NCBI GenBank assembly: GCA_031287575.1
Contig: JAITSV010000033.1
Location: forward strand, 1-41,367
Origin: Desulfovibrio sp.
GTDB taxonomy: Bacteria > Desulfobacterota > Desulfovibrionia > Desulfovibrionales > Desulfovibrionaceae
Direction: 5' to 3'
Length of the DNA: 41,367 nt
The first letter of the stretch is position 1, and every line of letters begins with the position of its first letter. The translations under genes and the position numbers were made by a program. The notes under the pieces are model-generated. The model did not search any database. It saw only the letters and a program-made list of their open reading frames with translations, and was not told the origin of the DNA. Shown here piece by piece: positions 1-7,358 of this stretch.

Positions 1-58
1 GGGGCTGCCCGCCCCCGGCGCGCCATCCCCCCCGCCCACACCCCAACGGGAGCACACC

Positions 59-2974
59 ATGACCCAGCCCGCAGGGCACGCCATGACCACGGACGACGTG
101 GCACGCACCCTCGGCACGGACCCGGCGCGCGGCCTGTCCGCCAGCCAGGCACGGGAACGCCTGTCCCGCCACGGCCCCAACGAACTGACCCACGAGGAGC
201 GGGCATCGCCCCTGCGCATGTTCCTGGGGCAGTTCGCCAACGTGCTCATCGTCATCCTGCTGGCGGCGGTGGTCCTTTCCGCCGCCGTGGGCGAGGTGGT
301 GGACGCGGCCATCATCCTGGTCATCGTGCTGTTCTGCGCGGTGCTGGGCTTCGTGCAGGAATACCGGGCGGAACAGGCCCTGGACGCCCTGAAGAAAATG
401 CTTTCGCCCACCACCAGCGTGCTGCGCGACGGCGCGGAGGCGCGCATCCCCTCGGCCCTGGTGGTGCCCGGCGACGTGGTGCTGCTGGAGGCGGGCGACC
501 GCGTGCCCGCCGATGCGCGCATCGTCGAGGCCCACTCCCTGCGCTGCGACGAGGCCCCCCTGACCGGCGAATCGGTGCCCGTGGGCAAGGGCACGGACCC
601 CGTGCCCGAAGACGCGGGCACGGCCGACCGGCGCAACATGGCCTTCACCGGCACCACCGTCACCTACGGGCGGGGGCGCGCCGTGGTCACGGCCACGGGC
701 ATGGAAACGGCCTTCGGGCAGATCGCCCGCGAGGTGGCCACCGTGGAAACGGTAAAGACCCCGCTGGAAAAGCGCACCGAGGAAATCGGCAAGTGGCTGG
801 GCATCATCGCCCTGACCATCTGCGTGCTGGTGGCCGGGTTCAGCATCGCGCGTCAGGCCGCGCATGGCACCGTGGACTTCGCGTTCATCGTGTCCATGAT
901 CATGTTCGCCGTATCGCTGGCCGTGGCCGCCGTGCCCGAGGCGCTGGCCGCCATCGTCACCGGGGCGCTGGCCATCGGCATGCGCCAGATGGCCCGGCGC
1001 GGGGCGCTGGTGCGGCGCATGCCCGCCGTGGAAACGCTGGGCTGCACCACGGTGATCTGCACCGACAAGACCGGCACCCTGACGCGCGGCGAAATGACCG
1101 TGCGCGCGCTGTTCACCTTCCCTGCCCCGGCCACGGGAGCAGAGGGGGACGCAGGGGAGGCGGCGGTCGGCGCGGAGACCGAGGTCACCGGATCGGGCTA
1201 CGAGCCCAGGGGCGGCCTGCGCCCTGCCGGACACGGCAGCGATGCGCCCACCGGCCCGCCCCCGCGCGAGGTGCAGGCCCTGCTGCTGGCGGGCGTGCTG
1301 TGCAACGACGCGGAGTTGCTGCCCCCCGGCGATTCCGGGCAATGGGCCATCCGGGGCGACCCCACCGAGGCCGCGCTGGTGGTGGCCGCGCTGAAGCTGG
1401 GCGCGCCCGGTTCCGGCAACGCCGCCGAATCCTGCCCGGCCTGGCTGGCCGCCCTGCCGCATACCCCTGCCTCTCCCGCCTCCCAGAGCGGGGGCTGCGC
1501 CCTGCACGTGCGCGCGCCCAATCCGCGCGTGGAGGAATTTCCGTTCAGTTCCGAGCGCAAACGCATGGCCACCGTGCACGACCTGTCGCCCCAGGCCGCC
1601 CCGGTGGCGGGCGCGGACCGCGCGGTGTTCATGAAGGGCGCGCCGGAGGTGGTGCTGGCCCGGTGCGACCGGGTGCTGGCGGGTGGGGAGATACGCCCCC
1701 TGACCTACGCCGACCGCGCCGCCGTGCAGGCGGCGGCGGAACGCATGGCCGGGCGCGCCCTGCGAGTGCTGGCCCTGTCCATGCGGCCACTGGAAAGTGC
1801 AGCGCAGGCGGCCCCGCTCACCCCGTTTACAGAGGACGAGGCCGAGCACGGCCACGTGCTGCTGGGCCTCGCGGGCATGATGGACCCGCCCCGAGACGAG
1901 GCGGCGCAAGCCGTGGCCACCTGCCGCCGGGTGGGCATCCGCCCGGTGATGATCACCGGCGACCACCGCCTGACGGCAGAAGCCGTGGCCCGCGAGATCG
2001 GCATCCACCGCGAGGGCGACGTGGTGCTGACCGGCGACGGCCTGGCGGCGCTGGACGACGCCACCTTCGCGGGCATGGTGGACCGGGTCAGCGTGTACGC
2101 CCGCGTCTCGCCCATGGACAAGCTGCGCATCGTCAAGGCGTGGAAGGCGCGCGGCGACGTGGTGGCCATGACCGGCGACGGGGTGAACGACGCCCCGGCC
2201 CTGAAACAGGCCGACATCGGGGTGGCCATGGGCATCACCGGCACCGAGGTGGCGCGCGAGGCGGCGGACATGGTGCTGACCGACGACAACTTCGCCTCCA
2301 TAGTGAAAGCCATCGAGCTTGGCCGGTGGATTTACGACAACATCAAGAAATACCTTACCTTCCTGCTTCGCTGCAACATCACCGAAGTGGCCGTCATCGG
2401 CGGCATGGTACTGCTGCTGGGGCCGGAATACCTGCCCCTGCTGCCCGCCGCCATCCTGTACATCAACCTGGCCACGGACGGCCTGCCCGCACTGGCCCTG
2501 GGGGTGGCCCCGCCGGACCCGGACATCATGGAGCGCCCCCCGCGCGACCCGCGCGAAAGCGTGTTCACCCGCGACGTGACCACATTCGTGCTGCTGGCCG
2601 TATGCATCGAGATACCGCTGTTCTTCGGCCTGTTCCTGTACGACCTGTCGGACATCGCCACCGCGCGCACCGAGATGTTCTTCCTGTTCATCGTCATTGA
2701 AATGATCATCGCGCTGAACTTCCGGTCCATGCGTTTCAGCATCGTGCAGGCCCCGCCGCACGGCTGGCTGCTGCTGGCCATCGTGTGGGAGGTGGTGCTG
2801 ATCGTGCTGCTGATGCAGTTCGCGCCGGTGCGCGAGGCCTTCGGCATCCACATGCCCGACGGGCGCACCCTGGGCATCATCACGGCCTTCGGCGCCGTGG
2901 TGTTCACCTCCATGGAAGTGGCCAAGGTGTTCATCCGCAGGCAGTTGGCGGCGGGAACGCCACGGCCGGACTGA
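59..2974 (+). CDS. P2A-type cation-transporting ATPase (probable Ca2+ pump)
   Basis: A 971-residue P-type ATPase predicted to drive cation export across the inner membrane by ATP hydrolysis. The actuator TGES loop is near residue 170, the phosphorylation motif DKTGTLT has its aspartate at residue 336, and the hinge motif TGDGVNDAP starts near residue 705. The transmembrane ligands match the SERCA pattern: PEAL in M4, CNITE in M5, INLATDG in M6 and the glutamate of FIVIEM in M8, so calcium (or Mn2+) is the likely cargo. PEAL replaces the commoner PEGLP. The nucleotide-binding domain carries a low-complexity insert (about residues 355-400). A GGGAG Shine-Dalgarno precedes the ATG. Length and domain order are normal for the family; the ion is inferred. 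Confidence 0.93.
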   Translation: MTQPAGHAMTTDDVARTLGTDPARGLSASQARERLSRHGPNELTHEERASPLRMFLGQFANVLIVILLAAVVLSAAVGEVVDAAIILVIVLFCAVLGFVQEYRAEQALDALKKMLSPTTSVLRDGAEARIPSALVVPGDVVLLEAGDRVPADARIVEAHSLRCDEAPLTGESVPVGKGTDPVPEDAGTADRRNMAFTGTTVTYGRGRAVVTATGMETAFGQIAREVATVETVKTPLEKRTEEIGKWLGIIALTICVLVAGFSIARQAAHGTVDFAFIVSMIMFAVSLAVAAVPEALAAIVTGALAIGMRQMARRGALVRRMPAVETLGCTTVICTDKTGTLTRGEMTVRALFTFPAPATGAEGDAGEAAVGAETEVTGSGYEPRGGLRPAGHGSDAPTGPPPREVQALLLAGVLCNDAELLPPGDSGQWAIRGDPTEAALVVAALKLGAPGSGNAAESCPAWLAALPHTPASPASQSGGCALHVRAPNPRVEEFPFSSERKRMATVHDLSPQAAPVAGADRAVFMKGAPEVVLARCDRVLAGGEIRPLTYADRAAVQAAAERMAGRALRVLALSMRPLESAAQAAPLTPFTEDEAEHGHVLLGLAGMMDPPRDEAAQAVATCRRVGIRPVMITGDHRLTAEAVAREIGIHREGDVVLTGDGLAALDDATFAGMVDRVSVYARVSPMDKLRIVKAWKARGDVVAMTGDGVNDAPALKQADIGVAMGITGTEVAREAADMVLTDDNFASIVKAIELGRWIYDNIKKYLTFLLRCNITEVAVIGGMVLLLGPEYLPLLPAAILYINLATDGLPALALGVAPPDPDIMERPPRDPRESVFTRDVTTFVLLAVCIEIPLFFGLFLYDLSDIATARTEMFFLFIVIEMIIALNFRSMRFSIVQAPPHGWLLLAIVWEVVLIVLLMQFAPVREAFGIHMPDGRTLGIITAFGAVVFTSMEVAKVFIRRQLAAGTPRPD

Positions 2975-2976
2975 TG

Positions 2977-3060
2977 GAGTTGGTGGAACTGGCGGGACTG
3001 GCGGGACTGGCGGAACTGGCGGAATTGGCGGAATTGACGGAGCTGGCAGGGCTGGCAGGA
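2977..3060. repeat. Degenerate 9-bp tandem repeat
   Basis: About nine imperfect copies of a 9-base unit resembling GGCGGAACT begin immediately after the ATPase stop codon and fill the gap towards the convergent radical SAM gene. Read on the plus strand from an ATG overlapping the stop (TGATG), they encode a Leu-Ala-Gly/Glu repeat. Whether that is translated is unknown. Confidence 0.8.
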
Positions 3061-3124
3061 TCGCCAGAACAGGCAAACCGGGGAGTACCGCGAAACGGGG
3101 AGCGCTGGCACCTGGGGGATGCGC

Positions 3125-4351
3125 TTAGTGCACCCGCAGCTTGATGCACCCCTCGCAGGGCGGGGGCGGCATGCCCCGCGCATGGGCGGCCCGGAACGCC
3201 GCGTAGGCAGGGCGGCGCCACACCTCGGCCAGGGGGGAATCCTCCACGCTGCCGAACAGCATGCGCCCGGCCGCCACCGCGCGGGAACCCTCGCGCGGGC
3301 GGCCACCGCACAGGGGCAACGCCGCGAACACGCAGGGGGCCACCATGCCGTCCACGGTTATCACGGCGGCGCGTCCCACGTTTTCGGTGCACGAAGCATC
3401 CCCTTCGCGCGCGGCCAGCGCGTGCAGCATGTCGCCGGGCACGTCCCAGAGTTCCGGCGGCTCGTGCCCCGGCGTGAACGGGTGGTCAGGCCTGCGCGAA
3501 AAGTCAGACGTGAACGAGTGGTCAGGCGGCGAAACGGTATGCCTGTGCCGCCCGTCCGGTCGCGTGGCCACGTGTACGGACGGGTGCGCTGACGGGTGCG
3601 CTGACGGGTGCGCGGGCCGGGGCAGGCGCCAGACCATCCGGATGCCCTCCGCCCCGGCAACCGTGCACGCCATTTCCAGCCGCCGCCCCAGCGCGGCCAG
3701 TTCGTCCGCATCGGCATGGGCGTAGGCGGCATCCGCCAGTTCTGGCGTGGACACGTGATCCAGGGTGGACACCACCACCGTTTCCACGCCGCGCCCGCGC
3801 AGCAACGCGGGGAGTGCTTCCGGCCCGTCCGCGTCCTGGCGCAACAACATGTAGGCCAGATGCACGCGCGGCAGCAGGCTGCCCGCCCTGGCCTTGGCCT
3901 CGCGCAGGGCATCCAGCGCGTCCAGCACCCGCGCCGTCGGGGCGCCACGCCGCACCGCGTCGTTGCGGGCGCCGATGCCCGCCAGCGACAGGGCCACCAT
4001 GTCCACCCCGGCGGCCACCAGCACCCCGGCCATGTCCGCATCCAGGTGCACGCCGTTGGTGGTCAGCCCCACCACGTACCCCGCCGCCACGGCCTCGGCC
4101 AGCATGTCCGGATACCGGGGATGCAGCAGCGGCTCGCCCCATCCCTGCAAGTGCAGGCGGCGCGCCCCCCGGCAGGCGGACAGCACCCGCCGGAACAGCG
4201 CCATGGGCATGTCCGCGTCGCGCCATCCGCCCCCGCAGGCGGTGCGGGGGCAATAGACGCACGCCGCGTCGCAGCGGGTGGTCACCTCCACCTGCACCCA
4301 GTCCCACCGGGGACGGCGGAGACGGAACAGCGCGCGCAACGTCGGGAACAT
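3125..4351 (-). CDS. Radical SAM protein with SPASM-like cysteine-rich C-terminus
   Basis: A 408-residue radical SAM enzyme of unknown substrate. The [4Fe-4S]-SAM motif CxxxCxxC is C27-C31-C34, directly after a short basic N-terminus, followed by the usual TIM-barrel elements (a GWGEPLLHP segment and a TNG strand). The C-terminal part has further cysteines (CTEN, APCVF, LCGG, and C399/C402 as CEGC) consistent with a SPASM-like auxiliary cluster domain. Between barrel and SPASM region lies a low-complexity linker with HPSA repeats and a duplicated PDHxFT segment, encoded by 12-bp and 19-bp direct repeats. The ATG follows a GGAGG site. The methyltransferase gene just upstream on the same strand ends 98 bp away and may share its transcript. 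Substrate and maturation role cannot be read from sequence. Confidence 0.85.
   Translation of the reverse strand: MFPTLRALFRLRRPRWDWVQVEVTTRCDAACVYCPRTACGGGWRDADMPMALFRRVLSACRGARRLHLQGWGEPLLHPRYPDMLAEAVAAGYVVGLTTNGVHLDADMAGVLVAAGVDMVALSLAGIGARNDAVRRGAPTARVLDALDALREAKARAGSLLPRVHLAYMLLRQDADGPEALPALLRGRGVETVVVSTLDHVSTPELADAAYAHADADELAALGRRLEMACTVAGAEGIRMVWRLPRPAHPSAHPSAHPSVHVATRPDGRHRHTVSPPDHSFTSDFSRRPDHPFTPGHEPPELWDVPGDMLHALAAREGDASCTENVGRAAVITVDGMVAPCVFAALPLCGGRPREGSRAVAAGRMLFGSVEDSPLAEVWRRPAYAAFRAAHARGMPPPPCEGCIKLRVH
3579..3612. repeat. 12-bp in-frame tandem repeat in radical SAM gene
   Basis: Three near-perfect copies of GACGGGTGCGCT encode the HPSA repeats of the linker between the radical SAM barrel and the C-terminal cysteine domain. 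The period is a multiple of three, so copy-number change would keep the frame. Confidence 0.85.
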
Positions 4352-4449
4352 GGTCCCTCCGGTCCGGAACAGCCCGTGGGGTCAGTTTGCGGAACGCACC
4401 ACGGATGCACCCCATGGACGCGGCCCATGGGGGCGAAAGCGGCGTCCGG

Positions 4450-5130
4450 TCAGTCGTGCATGCGGAACGGGTTGGGCCACAGCCGGTTCACCCGGGTGGC
4501 GTAGCGGTCCCATGCATCGCCGAAGCGGGCGGCCAGGAACGATTCCTCCACCACCACCGTCTCGCGGAACAGCGCCCACGCCACCACCGGCCCGGCCAGC
4601 ATGGGCCACGAGGCGAAACACAGCGCGATGCCCGGCAAGATGCCCAGAATCCATCCCGCGTAGATGGGGTTGCGGGTTACCCTGTACGGACCGCCGGTGA
4701 CCAGGCGACCATCCAGGCGGCCCGGCTTCAGTTCCGCCCAGGCGCGGCGCACGGTCAGCGTGCCCAGCAGCAGGGCGCACAGCCCCATGAGCACCCAGGC
4801 CCAGTGGGGCAGCATTTCCATGCCGAAAGGGCCAGGCAGGGCCAGGGTAAGCCCGGCCCCGCCAAGCTGCGCCAGCAGGGCGGGCACCACGATGCGCGGC
4901 CCGGCGCCCCACAGCGAAAGTTCTTCCGGCGTCACGCCCCCGGCGCGTTCGTCCTCGTGCGACGGCACCACGCGGGGAATGGCCGCGCCTTCTCCCCCCG
5001 CGCCCGGCTCGCCGGAAAGGTCGGCCCCGCCGTGCGGCAGACGGAAGGAACCCGGCTGCCGGTCGTCCGCCTCGTCGGTGCGCAGCAGCGCGGAGTATTC
5101 CCGCGCAATTCCCAGATGATCGTGCTTCAT
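4450..5130 (-). CDS. Isoprenylcysteine carboxyl methyltransferase (ICMT/PEMT)-family membrane protein
   Basis: The chosen ATG at 5130 (GGAGG about 7 bases upstream) gives 226 residues; the reading frame is open much further upstream but that part lacks family features. The first ~70 residues are polar, followed by several hydrophobic helices. The C-terminal half carries the family pattern: VTGGPYRVTRNPIYAGW (cofactor-binding R-N-P-x-Y-x-G) and a terminal EESFL...F...W..Y...V.R..P segment. Members transfer methyl groups from SAM to lipids or small membrane substrates; the bacterial substrate is generally unknown. It lies upstream of the radical SAM gene in the same direction, suggesting a two-gene unit. 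Confidence 0.82.
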   Translation of the reverse strand: MKHDHLGIAREYSALLRTDEADDRQPGSFRLPHGGADLSGEPGAGGEGAAIPRVVPSHEDERAGGVTPEELSLWGAGPRIVVPALLAQLGGAGLTLALPGPFGMEMLPHWAWVLMGLCALLLGTLTVRRAWAELKPGRLDGRLVTGGPYRVTRNPIYAGWILGILPGIALCFASWPMLAGPVVAWALFRETVVVEESFLAARFGDAWDRYATRVNRLWPNPFRMHD

Positions 5131-5209
5131 GGCGGAACCTCCATGCCGAAGGGTTTTCCACGCCTGCATCATACCCGAATCGCCAGCCATCAGGGAAGCC
5201 CCCCCCCGC

Positions 5210-5273
5210 CGACCCGACAACCCGACAACCCGCCTGCCCGACAATCCAACGATCCGACGAACCGACGAACCGA
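5210..5273. repeat. Degenerate CCGACAAC/CCGACGAA tandem repeat
   Basis: Seven or so imperfect copies of an 8-9 base unit (CCGACAAC, CCGACGAA and variants) lie in the 343-bp divergent region between the methyltransferase and nhaA. Apart from this repeat and the nhaA promoter I see nothing else in that gap. Confidence 0.75.
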
Positions 5274-5408
5274 TTCCCGCGCCACCTCCCTCGTCACGCG
5301 CCTTCACCGGGGGCGTGCCGTACGCCAACCGACAATCATGCCGATCGGGTGCATGCGGCGTACATCCCGACGGATTGCTGCATGCGCAGGAATCGCGGCC
5401 ATATTTTC

Positions 5409-5436
5409 TTGACTGCCCGCGACACATGCATATTGT
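5409..5436 (+). promoter_or_regulatory. Sigma70-type promoter for nhaA
   Basis: TTGACT (-35) and TATTGT (-10) are separated by 16 bases, placing the start of transcription near 5443 and leaving a leader of about 30 bases before the nhaA ATG. An AGGAG site sits at 5464-5468. Confidence 0.65.
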
Positions 5437-5473
5437 CCGTAGTTGCATCTTCAAACCATCAACAGGAGTCCAC

Positions 5474-6856
5474 ATGACGCACGACACCGGTCACGACCTG
5501 CGATCCTCCTACGCACGGCCTGCGACCCTTGCCGATCGCCTGCTCGACCCCTTCCTGTCCTTCATGCGCATCGAGGCGGCCAGCGGCATCCTGCTGCTTG
5601 CCTGCACCGTACTTGCGCTGTGCGCGGCCAATTCGCCCCTGGCACCCGCCTGGCATGCCTTCTGGCAGCACCCCTTCGCCATGGGGCCGGAAGGCTTCGA
5701 ACTGCGCAAGCCGCTGCTCCTCTGGGTGAACGACGGCCTGATGGCCATCTTCTTCTTTCTGGTGGGCCTGGAAATCAAGCGCGAGATGCTGGCCGGAGAA
5801 CTGGCCACCCCCGCCCAGGCGTTGCCCCCCGTGCTGGCGGCGGCAGGCGGCATGGCGGCCCCGGCGCTGATCTACCTGGCCTTCAACCTGGGCCATCCTT
5901 CCGGCATCGCGCAGGGCTGGGCCGTGCCCATGGCCACCGACATCGCCTTCGCCCTCGGCGTGCTTTCGCTGGCCGGGGACCGGGTGCCCCTTTCGGTCAA
6001 GGTGTTCCTGACCGCCCTGGCCATCGCCGACGACATCGGCGCGGTGCTGGCCATCGCCCTGTTCTACACGGCGGACATCTCGCTGGTGGCGCTGGGCATC
6101 GGCTTTGCCGCGCTGGGCGTGGCCGCGCTGGGCAACGCCCTTGGCGTGGTGCGCACCCTGTTCTACGTGCTGGCGGGCGCCGTCACCTGGGTGGCCTTCC
6201 TGAAGTCGGGCGTGCACGCAACGGTGGCGGGCGTACTGCTGGCCTTCTGCATTCCCGCCCGCGCGCGGGCCACCCCCGGCGACCTCGTGAACGCCGGGCG
6301 GCGCCTGCTGGGCACCCTGGAAAGCGGCGCGGCCGACGCCCACCTGCTGGCCGACGCCCACCGCCACGCCGCCGTCGGGGCCCTGGAAACCGCCGCCCGC
6401 CATGCCGCCACGCCCCTGCGCAGGCTGGAACACGCCCTGGCCCCGTGGGTGGCCTGGGGCATCATGCCGGTGTTCGCCCTGGCCAACGCCGGGGTATCCA
6501 TCAGCGCGGGCCTGCTGGGGGGACTCGGCAACCCGGTCACCCTGGGCGTGGCCGCGGGGCTCTTCTTCGGCAAGCAGCTGGGGGTGCTGGCCGCCGTGTG
6601 GCTGCCGGTGAAGCTGGGGCTGGCCCGGCTGCCCCGCGACATGACCTGGCGGCACGTGTACGGCATAGCCCTGCTGGCGGGCATCGGCTTCACCATGGCC
6701 CTGTTCGTGGCGCAGCTGGCCTATGCGGACGCGCGCACCCTGGACTACGCCAAGGTGGGCATCCTTTGCGCCTCGCTGGTGGCCGGGATATGCGGCTGGC
6801 TGGTGTTGCGCACCGCGCCGTCCCACTCCGGCCGGGCGGACGCCCGCACCCCGTAA
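5474..6856 (+). CDS. nhaA: Na+/H+ antiporter NhaA
   Basis: An inner-membrane antiporter that expels sodium in exchange for protons and helps pH and salt homeostasis. The ATG at 5474 follows AGGAG and begins a 460-residue protein with the standard NhaA order: 'PFLSFMRIEAASG' near the N-terminus, 'MAIFFFLVGLEIKREM', the ion-binding region TDIAFALGVL (D156, counterpart of E. coli D133) and IADDIGAV (D186/D187, counterparts of D163/D164), then RLEHxLxPWVAW and the final 'GIGFTMALFVAQLA' helix. It is longer than the E. coli protein mainly because of an alanine/histidine-rich insert around residues 285-320. The next gene is tRNA-Asn with its own promoter, so nhaA is probably monocistronic. Confidence 0.95.
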   Translation: MTHDTGHDLRSSYARPATLADRLLDPFLSFMRIEAASGILLLACTVLALCAANSPLAPAWHAFWQHPFAMGPEGFELRKPLLLWVNDGLMAIFFFLVGLEIKREMLAGELATPAQALPPVLAAAGGMAAPALIYLAFNLGHPSGIAQGWAVPMATDIAFALGVLSLAGDRVPLSVKVFLTALAIADDIGAVLAIALFYTADISLVALGIGFAALGVAALGNALGVVRTLFYVLAGAVTWVAFLKSGVHATVAGVLLAFCIPARARATPGDLVNAGRRLLGTLESGAADAHLLADAHRHAAVGALETAARHAATPLRRLEHALAPWVAWGIMPVFALANAGVSISAGLLGGLGNPVTLGVAAGLFFGKQLGVLAAVWLPVKLGLARLPRDMTWRHVYGIALLAGIGFTMALFVAQLAYADARTLDYAKVGILCASLVAGICGWLVLRTAPSHSGRADARTP

Positions 6857-6901
6857 AGTGGCCGCGCGGGCTACGCCAGCGCGAAAACCCGCGCCGCGCG
6901 C

Positions 6902-6930
6902 TTGACAAAGAGGCCGCTTCACCATACACA
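6902..6930 (+). promoter_or_regulatory. Probable promoter of tRNA-Asn
   Basis: A perfect TTGACA -35 box, 17 bases, then TACACA (a weaker -10), located about 28 bases before the tRNA. CATACA, two bases earlier, is an alternative -10. Confidence 0.5.
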
Positions 6931-6957
6931 CCTTCTTCGCCGCAACGACGGCCACGT

Positions 6958-7033
6958 TCCCCGGTGGCTCAATTGGCAGAGCGGGTGACTGTTAATCACT
7001 AGGTTGGCGGTTCAAGTCCGTCCCGGGGAGCCA
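6958..7033 (+). tRNA. tRNA-Asn (anticodon GUU), CCA encoded
   Basis: The acceptor stem TCCCCGG pairs with CCGGGGA. The D arm (GGTGGCTCAATTGGCAGAGC), anticodon arm GGTGA-CTGTTAA-TCACT with anticodon GTT at 6991-6993, and T arm with TTCAAGT loop all fold. A discriminator G and genomically encoded CCA end the gene at 7033. It is 76 bases long, without an intron. Confidence 0.96.
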
Positions 7034-7041
7034 GAATGCAC

Positions 7042-7075
7042 AGGGCGCATGACCATCGGTCATGCGCCCTTTCTT
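7042..7075 (+). terminator. Rho-independent terminator after tRNA-Asn
   Basis: A perfect 13-bp stem (AGGGCGCATGACC, loop ATC, and its complement) followed by TTCTT, 8 bases after the tRNA CCA end. Confidence 0.85.
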
Positions 7076-7225
7076 GCGTCCGCGTGTGCATTCCTGCCCC
7101 CCGTCTCTCCCTTCCCCTTGGCAACCCGCCCTGCCACCCCCTGCTCCCAGATTTTTTTCTAGGGGTAATCCCCCAGTGGATTGGGCACCATATCCACATG
7201 AAAAACAATTCCTTCGGCTTTCCAT

Positions 7226-7242
7226 TTGGCATGCCATGCCAA
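7226..7242. promoter_or_regulatory. Perfect inverted repeat upstream of chemoreceptor gene
   Basis: TTGGCAT-GCC-ATGCCAA is a perfect 7+7 inverted repeat in the relatively AT-rich 283-bp gap between the tRNA terminator and the chemoreceptor start. It could be an operator. I found no convincing promoter hexamers in this gap; TTGATA at 7272 has no good -10 partner. Confidence 0.4.
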
Positions 7243-7358
7243 TCCTCACGAGCGGTTACGCACTACCCCGATTGATAGACACCACTCCAAGCCTGATGCT
7301 AGATACAAGACCACTCATTACAGAACACACTCACCTATCGAACAGGGAGAGGACAGAG

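Noticed and set aside
793..2700. Long 635-codon plus-strand frame inside the ATPase gene
   Set aside because: It is an out-of-phase shadow of the high-GC ATPase; the product is Arg/Gly/His-rich without any recognisable motif.
4410..4432. CCCCATGG...CCATGGGG hairpin as terminator of the methyltransferase gene
   Set aside because: No U tract on either side; it may be only a chance palindrome in high-GC sequence.
5131..5487. N-terminal extension of the ICMT-like protein
   Set aside because: It crosses the tandem repeat and the nhaA promoter; the ATG at 5130 has a good GGAGG and fits the family.
7226..7242. Sigma54 promoter reading of TTGGCATGCCATGCC
   Set aside because: The GG and GC elements do not have the required -24/-12 spacing.
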